Shown piece by piece: positions 22,801 through 33,000 of a DNA stretch of 64,000 nt; position 1 is the stretch's first letter, and the number at the start of each line of letters is the position of its first letter. Origin of the DNA: Pycnopodia helianthoides (taxonomy: Eukaryota > Echinodermata > Asteroidea > Forcipulatida > Asteriidae); contig CM063247.1 in assembly GCA_032158295.1 (NCBI GenBank), positions 22,977,876-23,041,875 on the forward strand, read 5' to 3'. Below the pieces are notes generated by a model that searched no databases, was not told the origin of the DNA, and saw only the letters and a program-made list of their open reading frames with translations. A program made the position numbers and the translations under genes.

Positions 22801-22926
22801 AAAGCTGTGCCGTTAGAATGTAAGGTTTGCTACAAGACATTTCAATTGGAAGGGACTCTACGAGTTCATATGAGAAATCATGGGATGGCATTTATTCGTT
22901 CTAAACGTTCTATGAGTGGTGACTAA
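19840..22926 (+). CDS. ZNF532/592/687-like: Zinc-finger protein of the ZNF532/ZNF592/ZNF687 family
   Basis: One uninterrupted coding exon of 1028 codons. It is preceded by a TTTGTGACAG acceptor (exon from 19832), so the ATG at 19840 is preferred over upstream in-frame codons. The N-terminus TPDFQDLLAAFDIPDM is nearly identical to the conserved start of vertebrate ZNF532. A Ser/Thr-rich linker (residues about 20-310) follows, then about 14 C2H2 or C2H2-like fingers: CDECGDIFIFESSLTMHMER from C332, a YNKCSFFAHLRKH finger, and so on to the last finger C994-H1014. The end HGMAFIRSKRSMSGD matches the family signature HGMAFIKSKR. A basic block KRKTNLETDEDNAKQKRAR fits a nuclear localisation signal. 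Vertebrate members bind ZMYND8 in the Z3 chromatin complex and regulate transcription; the same nuclear role is inferred. Vertebrate paralogues have several coding exons, so the single exon is notable. This is probably the single pre-duplication orthologue. Confidence 0.93.
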   Translation: MEDTTPDFQDLLAAFDIPDMRVKISEVRSLAPVSSSSDVPKTTPAASTSSPPIVKQEPGVDLSQPSWQPTGDDAVHQGQGSQVSDAAASDVDKLNPNISVAASTTQPESIKSIANGSTVSNGDGSRNFFQTFRNTDLAQHSKVVSSTLQANSWAKSPGSSTVTIVPKPIRPQKTPPMVTSVQKLGRPTMSIGSIQLSKGSQKIVVASTKSLMANMRVAMTNSKQPLVIPISKNAIPPLIFGRSASQQAPSKNAVIVDVTSCNSGSKSASTVHVNTSLIKIATKKTAKLSPEILLKRVNPIPKYVPKAKQFLEWAQNRSPSQKKKPTQVTHPCDECGDIFIFESSLTMHMERRSVQISFNCIFCLGRSLMFYNKCSFFAHLRKHSQMMKVNMNYTSQIAKATVASLSYGNKVVVPVDVNKTGSSGNETTKSKDTTESSPEHPQSSDKESEPLEATDAQSGDAASTNAASAQSELSYKCKICVMTFKTMSALLWHMQYKQVNVLKCNVCKMELPNLCQLKAHTIMHSDTSCSWVCPECSQRFTSLKLFSTHITNNCLHWYRQMRIECMLCSRFVVNYTDHLDKGHEMLFYRCVSCAMAFKTLQSLKEHSEQKHQVQPGSPLCRIISKCPFCETVFMQKPLLLAHIRVHINQDKQLKSKYVYNCYICNTVYSNIVHFKKHFLKSHKAQKQFHCDYCRRRFLHYTDLLSHFKTGTPFGLSSKVSMPDGVCKAASCNRFENYVELGNDAKISESNSSSSDASESSQSNTTTDAKHKEQSLNKLYVKKTRSCPGCRKEGKVIIFQKETDLRSHMSKVHPQMKLSVINSEDCVKYVTIMPKESTISDSKNEDQINSNPNEDSRKRKTNLETDEDNAKQKRARTRIELPTEFDCAKCGHHSTDRSEFKGHIEAHRPDRSFSQCEECGICFRIEVPLRKHLFIQHGIREFKAYKLALQGNNSSPTPETDETNTAVTDSVPVVTPTVVSSPSASVPDKAVPLECKVCYKTFQLEGTLRVHMRNHGMAFIRSKRSMSGD

Positions 22927-22958
22927 GAATGACTAGTCGAGCTTTGCCATTGTTAATC

Positions 22959-22964
22959 AATAAA
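22959..22964 (+). terminator. Polyadenylation signal of the ZNF gene
   Basis: AATAAA lies 33 bp after the TAA stop. It would give an unusually short 3'UTR of about 60 bases. The MITE at 23071 begins about 100 bp further on. Later signals could also be used. Confidence 0.5.
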
Positions 22965-23070
22965 TATAACACTCCATGTCCAAACCAGACACGTCCTGCC
23001 CAAACTCAAAACTGAATTTAATTGGTCATCAAAAAGATAAGATCTTTCAAATAATGCCCAATAAGGGTCT

Positions 23071-23300
23071 TTAACCCTCCTACTGTCAGTGACTCTTGGC
23101 AACATTTTCCAGTGAGTTGACCAACCATTTGAAACCATTCGACTGCCAAGGTTGTGTACGGTGGCACAACTGTGCACAGAACTAACTGTGTACTGTGTAC
23201 ATGCATTCCCTCATGGTATCATATTGCAGGCTGGCATAGTTTATCTATCATTCAAAACCACAGTGAATGGTATTGAATGGTCAGACAGCAAGAGGGTTAA
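23071..23300. mobile_element. TTAA-flanked CCCTC MITE family G, copy 1
   Basis: Flanked by TTAA at both ends. The termini CCCTCCTACTGTC and GACAGCAAGAGGG are inverted repeats. The whole element matches the reverse complement of 58412-58631, including TTTGAAACCATTCGACTGCC and GGTATCATATTGCAGGCTGG. 230 bp with no coding capacity. TTAA with CCC-starting ends is typical of piggyBac-like elements. Confidence 0.88.
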
Positions 23301-24295
23301 AGCAAGTATTTCTCAACATATAGAGTATTTAAGATGTCACATCCCAATGACATCATGGTTGATGTTTCGCTTGCCTTCACTATTTTTGAGCAGTACCGGA
23401 TTTGAACATGGGGCATCACAATGTCACATAAGCAATTCTTGACAGAATATTGACTTCCATTATTAAGATGATAAAGAAATAATAAAGTCTCTTTCTGTAA
23501 CGTTCAGAGTTTGGGGAATAATTTTACAGAACAGACAATCAAGAAAAGACAATTTGTTTGCAACATCGACATAATTGATCTTAAAGTAAAAAAAGAACAG
23601 TCTGAGCATTATTTGCAATCCCATCATGTATTTCTGCCTTAAACCAAATACAAGAATCTCAATCTTCTTTGTGAACAAATTTCTCAAGATTTGAGGTCAT
23701 AATTTTTTTGCTGTAAGCAGAATATAAAATGTTTGACTGATACAATGAACGTTGATCATACTGATACATGTATAAGATCCCCCCTTGAAATATTGGCGTT
23801 ATTGGACTTTTAAATTTTTGCATCTTCTGGGAACGATTTCGTTCAGCAATTTTGCATTGCAAAATATTTAGACTGAACATGTTTTGTGCATGTCACCGAG
23901 ATGCTAATATTGAGAAGCAAACCAAGATTTGTTAGTAGAGTTTTGACAGATTTGATGTAGAGTTTTGCTATGCTATACAAGGGAAGTCAGTTACTGTTAC
24001 TGCAATAAATGATTCAGTCCTACGTACATAGCCCAACTTACCATACTCAATGTTGGACTAGTCATTCTATACAATGTATTGAGGTATAATGGACTTGGTG
24101 TTGAATACTGTTGGATATTCAGAAAGAATTGAATCGAAGTTGAGAGATACATGTACAATTGTATATGGTTACTGTATTCAGACAGACTTCAGTATAGTAT
24201 GTAGTTATTGCAGTTCTTTATGAAAACTACTTCCTTTTTTATAAAGTTATGAAAAGCAAAGGAACTTTTTAATTTTTGCATGTGAACTCTAATGC
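23301..24295. other. Intergenic, nothing recognised
   Basis: AT-rich sequence with short chance reading frames only. No exon, RNA gene or repeat copy was recognised. Confidence 0.4.
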
Positions 24296-24660
24296 CCCCA
24301 TATACAATTGTTGCCTGCGTGACATGGTCAATGGTTTTTGTACACCCGAGGGGGGCAAATGGCACCCAAGGCGAGCCGAGGGCTGCCATTTGCCCCCTCG
24401 GGTGTACAAAACCCATGGACCATGTCACAGCAGGCAACAATTGTTTTGTTTACCTCTGTTTTGAATTCTTAGTAATATTTTCCTCATCTGAAGGACTCCA
24501 ATTTCATCGAAACAATGATAATCTCGATCCTTTGCTGCACAATAGTTGTACGACGCACGCGCGCGAGGGAGTGGTACATGGATATTTGTTGCCCGCTCAT
24601 GTGATCGTTCTGCACCAATGAAAATACAGCATTCAAGACAGAGGTATAACAATATCCTAT
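24296..24660. repeat. Interspersed repeat C, copy 2, with long hairpin
   Basis: The left part (24304-24443) is a near-perfect palindrome. The arm ACAATTGTTGCCTGC..GACATGGTC..TGTACACCCGAGGGGGCAAATGG is followed by a short loop around GCGAGCCGAGGG and then its complement. Downstream, a TAGTAATATTTTCCTCATCT block and a GAGTGGTACATGGATAT block match 2440-2655. Confidence 0.8.
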
Positions 24661-27179
24661 GTTCACTTACACTGTATGCCGAAACGAAGGATTCAGAAGG
24701 GCTGAGGGTTGTAGGCCCAAATAACAATTACTTATCACTGGGTCAGGCATTCCAATCTTATCCGAGTCCAGACATGTTGGTTTGAAATGAAATAGGAGAG
24801 GAAGATAACTGGAGGATAATTGAGGTCACCTGTAGGCAAATAAGGCCTGAGGAGTAAGGGTTTTAATCAAAGCATGAAAGCTAATATTCTATCAGTTAGA
24901 TGACTTGTGTGATCACCTCAACTGAACGCTACTGTATTTGAAGTCATCAGGTAAATAGTTCACTTAATTCATAAGTAATGCAAATTATGTTGTACATTTT
25001 CTTGGGTTTTGAAATCGTGTATTCTGAATTTAATATTGTATTTGTATATGAGTGTTTGGTTTGTATTTTTTTTAAACAATGATTGCTTTCTCTACTGCAA
25101 TCGAGACCTAAGATACTTATGGCATAATAACAACGTGTCAGACAGACAACACTGTTCCCACCATTTTCAATTATTGTATATACATGGACATCCAGGAACT
25201 GTTCAGAATTATTTTAAATTATTATGAGTTAAAATATAAACGACATCCATTCCTTAGACAAAATGATTGTACATGTACTGACCTCCAGGAGCTGTTCTAA
25301 ATACCAGGATACCCTAAGATTAAATCAAATTCAATAAATTAGGAATGTAGTTCAAAATTATTTGCATTCTTTATTTCAAAAGTTTTACTTCAATACTTCA
25401 GTTGTATAAATAAGTGCAAAACTTATAATTTGTACAATTAAAAACATTTTTTTTACACAAATACTGTCAATGAATTGGTTCTGACAAATGTTTATATTGT
25501 ACATTAATTTAGAATATTAAGTTTAGTCTTTGTTGTACTGATACATAGCATCATTGTTAACCACTGTTCACATTTGAGTTCCCAAGCTTGGCGTTATAAA
25601 TCCAAGCAGATATGATCAAAACAATCTGGGCCAATTTTAGATTAAACTGTTGAGCAGGAAATATTTATTCAGCAGAAATAAACAGGTAACCAGTCACTTG
25701 CAATATACATGGTATTGTATTTTAGTTGGTAACCCATTAAGCAAGCTTCGACTTTGCAAACGTTTGTGTTTCATGGAATTGGATCTATATGTACATGTAA
25801 GATTTGTGCTAAAGTTCTAGGGTAAATGCTTAATCATGTTAATCATAGAGAAACAGTTCTTTGTCAACATTTGATTTACACTCGTTAAGCATGGAATATT
25901 CTGCTTCAGTAAGCAGCACCATGAACTGTAATGTTTTTTAGTTAAGTGTCTTCATGTTATTAGAAACAAGATGTGATGAAAGCAAAGAAGTTGTAAATAT
26001 CTACTTTTTTTATGGATGTTCATGTTATGTTTTTTGTAATCGGTTGAAAATTTAGTCATTTTTGGAAACATCCCAGAGTACAAGTTCTAAGCTAACTTTT
26101 GACATTTCATGTTTGTATCATTTGCAGAAAGAACTCTTAGTGATGTCATTTCCAATGGCCATTACTTCACCTTATCCCTTTCCTAACACCACATGGGTCT
26201 TTACAGTGTCTATGTAACCTTGGTAATCCAGTAATGGTGTATAAGGCTGCCACTGACTATGCACTGGCCAAGTGTCTTTGTCGAGTAAAGGATTAGATTA
26301 GAGAACGTTAATCCTACTCTGTAGGAAGCAACATTTAACATTTCAAAAGTTGCCGAGATTGATTTACACAGATTCAACTTCTACTGATATAAGTTTACAC
26401 ACGGCTGTTGAGATGCTCAATTTCATGGTCACATCTAATTTGACTACAATACAAGTAGGTTTAATTACTACTTGTACCTCATCATCAGGAATGATTGATA
26501 AAACGATTGATAAAATGATTGGTATTGTATTCTTGTTGTGATTCACCCATTGGACTAAGACTACTATTGACTCCTTGTAGCCATATCACACGCTGCTATT
26601 TTCTGCCGTGCTTGCCATTTTGGGAGTCAAATTTTTCCAATGCCCGATATCAGATACCCCCCATTTTCCATACTATAAACCCCCCCCCCAAAAAAAAAAC
26701 CACAAAAACAAAACAAACAAAAACAAATCCTCAAAGAATTCCTGAGATTCCAAGCACACAATGAAGACGCAATAGGGGGGGGGGTACCCTCTGCCCCATA
26801 TCGAGCACCAATTGAAATTGCATGTTCAAATGATATGGTAAGCATGTAAAACACTTTGTGTAAAATTCCACTAGACTGTATAACACACAGGGACATGCTC
26901 CCAAAATGGCACAACCAAGATTATTGTGATGATGGTGACAGGTGAATTGGGTTAATTAGAGTAGTTGAGATACATGGAGTTTCTAACTATAACCTAAGAT
27001 AAATATAGGAAGCACAGCTTAATGCAAACTGCATTTCTTATTATGGAAGACAGTTATCATTAATAAACATCTACCTTCCGATCCGAGAGAATCTTGTAAA
27101 TGTCTTGTAGAGTGTTCTTTTCATTTCCTTTAAGAAAAGCTACAGTAATGGTTGTGGAATACAATGAGACAAAAAATGA
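24661..27179. other. Intergenic, mostly unique AT-rich DNA
   Basis: No gene was recognised. About 25621-25925 is a diverged relative of the CTGCTTAAGCAG foldback family (ATTTAGTTGGTAACCC, AAGCAGCACCATGAACTG). Homopolymer runs occur at 26680-26710 (C then A runs) and 26775 (G run). Confidence 0.45.
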
Positions 27180-27607
27180 GCCATAATAATAATAATAATA
27201 TAACGTATTTGTATAGCCTTAATGCAAACCAGCCTCTAAGCGCTTAACATTCAGTATTTTCCTGCAAGGTATTGTGGAGCTACGTTTTGAAGTATTAGAC
27301 CTATTCCTTTACATAGCACCATGTAATGGTTTACAAGGTGCTGTGGCGCAATATGCTGCCAATCCTACCAGGATTACCAGGGGCGAACCCCTTCTCTTTT
27401 CGATGAGTGCACTGGGTTCTTTTACGTGCATTACACAACACACGGGACCAACGGCTTTAACGTCCCATCCGAAGGACGCAGCAATAGTGGTTAAGTGTCT
27501 TGCTTAAGGACACAAGCGTCACGACCGGGACTCGAACCCACACCCTGCTGAACAGAAAACACCAAAGCTTGAGTCCGATGCTCTTATCCGCTCGGCCACG
27601 ACACGCC
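27180..27607 (-). mobile_element. tRNA-derived SINE, near full length
   Basis: Read on the minus strand from 27607: GTGTCGTGGCCGAGCGGATA (box A region), GCATCGGACTCAAGC, a long variable-arm-like insert, then GTGGGTTCGAGTCCCGG (box B). The body follows with TGTGTCCTTAAGCAAGACAC and a GTGCACTCATCG block. A tail of TAAGCGCTTAGAG and (TTA)n ends at 27180. The head resembles a class II tRNA (Leu or Ser type). It is a retroposon, not a functional tRNA gene, since the acceptor arms do not pair properly and the body continues well beyond. Confidence 0.8.
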
Positions 27608-28599
27608 ATTCAATTCCATGTAGTGAAAATATTCCATACATTTTGTTTTCAACATTCAATGTAAGGAACATCTTTGGATTTTGACTCCCTAGTTTTATAA
27701 CAAATTATCCCGAACTTCCATAACAAATGGTCCATTTTTTTGCTGTAAGAAAACATGGCATTTTTTGTTTAATACTTTTCAATGTTTACAAAATTACACA
27801 TGTATAAGTTTCATCACTTTATAGAGTAGAAAATGTATTTTTTATTAAAATTGTTCATTTATTTGTAGTTGTTATAAAACATTAATTGGAAAGACAAGAT
27901 TATTTCAACCAATTTTTAAATACAAATTTATACTAAATTAAAAACATTATAAAACTTGAATACATACAATCAAAAAATAGTTTTCTTTTTTTCACACAAA
28001 AATGCAAGTTATTTTAATAGTGTCAAGTGCAAAACTCCTCATCTAGACTCCTTCAAAATATTGTTTTGCAAGATTTTATTTCAGATTAGAATTATCCCAA
28101 GTACTAAAGTCAACATTGGTTTTTCCCCACAAAATGTTATGCCTAAAACTAAGTCAACATAACATTGAATTTACCCAATATGTTTACTGCCATTTTAGCA
28201 TCGTTAACTCTCCAATTAATGCAGCGGTGAAGTTCAGACAGTCCGTCAAAATATATGTTTTTGAATGCAATTACATTGTCTGACTAATTTATTAAGTGCA
28301 GTATAAAAATCTTGTCTCACCCAAAATACTATTTAAGATTCCTGTCTCAAAGACAAGTTGACCTTGATCATACTGCAACTACATGTACATTGTCATGTTC
28401 CTTGTCTGTAATAATAATAATGAATACTAATTCTCAATGTACCATAAAGGATCAGACCATTTTACTCTTCTAGCCTGTTTGGTTTTATTGATTTGAATAT
28501 GAAAATAAATCAAAATAGTCAGGCTGCACCATAAGAATGTTAGTTTAATCCGTCTGTTTCAAAGTCTTGTACCAAAAGTGTACGTTTTCAAAATTACTA
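27608..28599. other. Intergenic or distal 3'UTR of EPB41L4A
   Basis: AT-rich, with no exon or known repeat recognised. Several minus-strand AATAAA signals (plus-strand TTTATT) occur between here and 29985, so the EPB41L4A transcript could extend into this region. Confidence 0.35.
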
Positions 28600-28848
28600 A
28601 CAGCGCCCAATCCGGAGCCCAATCCATAGCCCAATCCGGAGCCCAATTCGGAGCCAAATCCAGAGCCCACTCCGGAGCCCAATTCGGAGCCCAATCCATA
28701 GCCCAATCCGGAGCCCAATTCCGAGCCAAATCCAGAGCCCAATCCGAGCCCAATTCGGAGCCCAAGCCGGAGCCCAATCCAGAGCCCAACCCGGGAGCGG
28801 GCCCAAGCCGGAGCCCAAGCCGGAGCCCAAGGCTTTAAAAAGGGCCTG
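28600..28848. repeat. 12-bp minisatellite GGAGCCCAATCC
   Basis: About 18 imperfect tandem copies of a unit such as GGAGCCCAATCC, with variants GGAGCCAAATCC, AGAGCCCAATCC and ATAGCCCAATCC. Because the unit is 12 bp, open frames run through it on both strands, but they are repetitive artefacts. The right end GGCTTTAAAAAGGGCCTG resembles the end of the foldback element at 47477-47634. Confidence 0.92.
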
Positions 28849-29985
28849 TGATCTGATTTACAGTTGAACACTTCTGACAAACCTTGTTCCTTCAACATAT
28901 TTTAACAATAGTTATATGAATTACAAAACATTACAAACTGATATAAAATACTGCAAAAGTAAATATCTCTAATAAAACCACACAAAATCTTTGGTAATTG
29001 TTTCTTTTATTGCAAAATACTGCAATTTCTTATATTCAGTTAATGAAGAACTTGTGTTCTATAACAAATTACAAAACTTAAAACGAAAATGGAAAACAAA
29101 AACCTATCATCCTTTCTTGATTTTTTTAAAAGATATGTTTTGCCATGTCAATCCATGAAAAGTCATACACTGCCAATTTCACAGCTTTAAAAACAGTTAC
29201 GAGCTTCAGAATAAGCCATCAAACCATAGGAAGCCACTCACAGGTCATAACAAATAAATAAAATGTAATTCACAATCTTTTAATGGGTGTCATAAAAGTT
29301 TCAATGAATCTCCAACAATCCCACATAGCCAAAGTAAAAGGATCCTTTCGTGAGATTCTTTGGACATGCTTTCTGTAGGAAAAAAAATCCATGATTGCAT
29401 CTTTAAACAGGATCAATAATGTCCTATGATAAAATGACATCACCAAGCATCTTGATAGACCAAACACAAATGTAACAAATAACTTTGAAGAAATGTCAAC
29501 TCTTGACGTTTAATTTGGGCAGATTATTGGAAGCATCTTGAGGATGGATCTTCCCTTATCTAGGGAAGTTGGAAAACTTGGCATCAAATGACAGAAAAGT
29601 CAATCTGTAATGTAATGTCTTTGAGCTGCACAAAATGACAAATCAGTAACTTCAAGACAACTCTCAGGGATGAGAAATTTCAGACTTTTATCTGAATTGT
29701 CTTTTTTTGTCTGCCTGGTCAAATAAAATACAATTTTCTTCAGATAAAACTAAGTCATGCTCTTCGATCTACTTCTCTAGCACTGAGGTTATTGTGTTCT
29801 TGTTTTTGCTATAACTCTATCAAAAGATGGAAATTCCATAATTTCAATACACCTCCCAAGATCTTGATACAAGTTCCAGACAAATTAGTGGCCATCCTAG
29901 CAGGGATTTGAACCCACAACCTTGCAGTGACATGTTTTACAAGTCCACTTATCCAGGGTGCTTGATGAAACTGACGACTCCACAT
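28849..29985 (-). other. Probable 3'UTR of EPB41L4A
   Basis: Lies directly downstream (minus strand) of the EPB41L4A stop codon. No other gene or repeat was recognised. The exact polyadenylation site was not determined. Confidence 0.4.
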
Positions 29986-30073
29986 TCAAAGTTCAGTTCG
30001 TAGATCATGATGATCTCCATCCAGTGTGCTGACTCGAATCATCTCCTGTGTGGTTAAACTGTAGCGCTTGATC
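29986..30073 (-). CDS. EPB41L4A: EPB41L4A last coding exon
   Basis: Encodes [20 protein letters not shown] then HHDLRTEL and TGA at 29986-29988. The acceptor at 30074-30075 completes the GG|G glycine codon left by the exon ending at 32196. The 2.1-kb intron before it holds repeats B and a foldback MITE. Confidence 0.8.
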
Positions 30074-33000
30074 CTTCAATAAAACAGAATAATAACGTAA
30101 AAGAAATGCAGACCTTTCAAGCTGGCAATTGTAAAGTGGGTATAAGTGTGTCAGTTAGTTAGTAAGAGTATGAGTTTACCTTGTCCCTCGGCACACACAC
30201 TGGAAAACAATTATCATGCAGATTGAAAAATGAGCACAAGAGGTGGCAAACCAAAATTACGTCTTCCAAAAGTTAGAAACCAATCATAAGATAAAATGTG
30301 CATGTCCTGTAGAATGTGTCCCATGAAAAGTTAAGGGTTATGAATGTGGTATTTTACTTGATGTCGTAATTAATTGATTATATAGTTGCCTCAGGGGATA
30401 ATAATGATTAACGATGGAGAACAAACAGTTTAAGGGTTGATCAAACTATAGAGCGAGAGCCAAGGTGGTGATGACGGGGAAAACACCAAGCACCAAGAGG
30501 GAGTTTGTTTGTCAACTGTTATGGCTGGGTTGAAGTAGATTCATACAGACACACAGGGGATTCAAGTAGTTGGACTTATACATTTCTAATATGAATGGGT
30601 TGACCGACTGAAAACTAGTGATACACCGTAAGCTGCAGTAATGGAATGAAACTAACGGATGGTTTAACGATGATTTCAATTTGAATATATTTGTATGGAG
30701 GTTGTATCCATTATGAAGCAAGATGATTTTTTGAAAAAGGCTGAAATTAAATGGGGAGGGTATTGATCAAAGAGAAAGGTTGATTATAAAATAATGACCC
30801 AATCATGCTCAATGTAACAAAATACAACACAAGAAGAAGAAGAAAAGTACAGAGTTGTTGCAACTTTTGAAGGGATGTTGACATTTTCATTTTGCAAAGG
30901 GCACTTCCATTTCAGTAAGTGAATACTTTGAAGGGATACCAAGGCCAAGACAAGGGGGCCTGCACACACTAGAGGCTGTGGCCTCCATGCCATTCTATGC
31001 ATTTTATTGAGTTCTCTTGTTCTCAGCAGAAAATACACAATTTAAGCTGCTTGATATTGTGGTATCAAGTAGCTATGGCCATTATTCTACTGTGGCATTA
31101 TGTGGGATGATATAGGGTTGTAGAGCAGATAGGTTGAGAATGATCAAACCAGCCCAAGGTGGTGATGGATGGTAAAGACGGAGACATACTAATGACAAGG
31201 ATTGGTTTGATATTGGTAAATGAAGGAATTAAGGTAGGTTTATCACACATGTTCAATACAACACCATCAACTTACCAACTACAATAAGAACTACAGTTGA
31301 GCAATTAGTCTGAGGGTTTAGAAAAACAAACACATCTCAGTACAAATGTTAAAATAACTAGACAAACTTTTCCACTCTTACATTCTGAACAATCGGTTAA
31401 CAACAGCTCCTGAATGTGATCATTTTGGACAAATAATAAACGAAAGGTTTGAGTATGCGACCTTTAACAGACAGTTAGTAATCAAGTGCAAATAAAAACA
31501 AACTTAGATCAGCTGCTAAAACTAGACCTACTGCAGCACTGCAATCTAATAATCCTAGGGTTCCCGGAAGCTATAGGAGCAAGTGGGGTGATGGGTACGA
31601 AAAACAACTAGACACTACGCAACAACCATTAAAAAAACAATATTGGTTTAGTTTTTGCCCTAAGCATTGTATGATAAAAGTAGGCTCAATTTCACAAAGC
31701 ACCAAGATGCATCTGAAGATGAGTTTGATTGTGATTGTATTGTGACATCACACTTTGCTTAGCAATCAAGATTAATACACATCTTAAGATCAACCTTGGC
31801 TCTTTGTGAAATTAAGCCCCTGGCATTTTAGTGTTTTATTAGTCCTATAGTGACAATGCAATTGGAATCAAAATACATCCTTCCGCACTATAGAGTAAAA
31901 TGTCTACACATAAGAGAATATAAATGATCCAACAAGACTCCTCAAATAATGAAGAATTCTCCACCGGCAGCATTAAAATTAAATACAATTTTATTGAATA
32001 TTCAGTGCGGATAATACTACTTAATAATTTTGGCTGGTAGCCCTGGATTTCATTTGACCAGGGGTGCGTTTTCGCAGCCGTAACCTGTAACCGTTTCGGT
32101 CATTGACCAGTGATTAACCAATGGCCAAGTCAACCAAAACAGTTGTTGGTTACGACCGTGAAAACGCACCCCTGAACTTTGAACTATGAACTCACCCTCT
32201 GCTGTAGTTTGGTTTGTACCCAGGAGGAAAGTCTGGCAACTCATCTGAAACAGTGTCTCCTTGGTTCCCAGCAGTGTTTCTATGTATTTGCATGTCTCTC
32301 TCGTCAACCAGTGAAGATGTTTTACATGAGTGACGAGGCTCTAATGGTTCAGACCATAAATGATCGCTCCGCTTCTCAGTTACCTCGGTGTTGTTGTTAA
32401 GAATAATCGGAGCTCCTTTGAGAAATAATACATGATTAGGGTGAATAGTATTAGTACCATTCGGTGATTGGTGGTAGTAATGTACCTTTGGGTGAACGGT
32501 GGTAGTAAACTTAGGTGCAACTTCAATTGGTTTGTGGTGGTAACTTTTTAGTATTATGCCCTGATTAAGGTCAATGTTATCCTTAGAAAAAGAGTTATTT
32601 GAGGTCATTATACCTTTGAGTGTCACATCCTGATTGAGTTTGTTTGTTGAATGTGGAAGACGTAGCTTCTGAGGATAGTGTGATCCACCATTATGGACAT
32701 GTGACCTGGCTGGTGATTGACCATTGGATTGAGTTACTTCAGTTCTTGTATTCTGTTGGTGTCTCCGTGTTCCACCCTGAGAGGCAGAGGGGTGACTTTC
32801 TCTCTCTGATCTACTAGTAATGACCTGAGAGGTCGATCTGAGGTCAGTAACATCACCTGATGGGTCATTCTGGTCGTGGACATTTCGCCTCAGGATCTGG
32901 GCTGTAGTTTGTCTGTGTGAGGAAAAGAGTCATCATGAGTGACTGAAAGTTGATATAAGAAACTTTAATCTCCACAGCTTAAAATTCTCTTACATACTGG

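Noticed and set aside
27513..27607. Candidate tRNA gene (minus strand)
   Set aside because: Box A and box B are good, but the sequence continues into a repeated SINE body and the acceptor arms do not pair well; called a SINE.
28545..28898. Gly/Leu/Ser and Ala/Pro-rich open frames in several frames
   Set aside because: All are translations of the 12-bp minisatellite; a repeat length divisible by three without stops opens frames on both strands.
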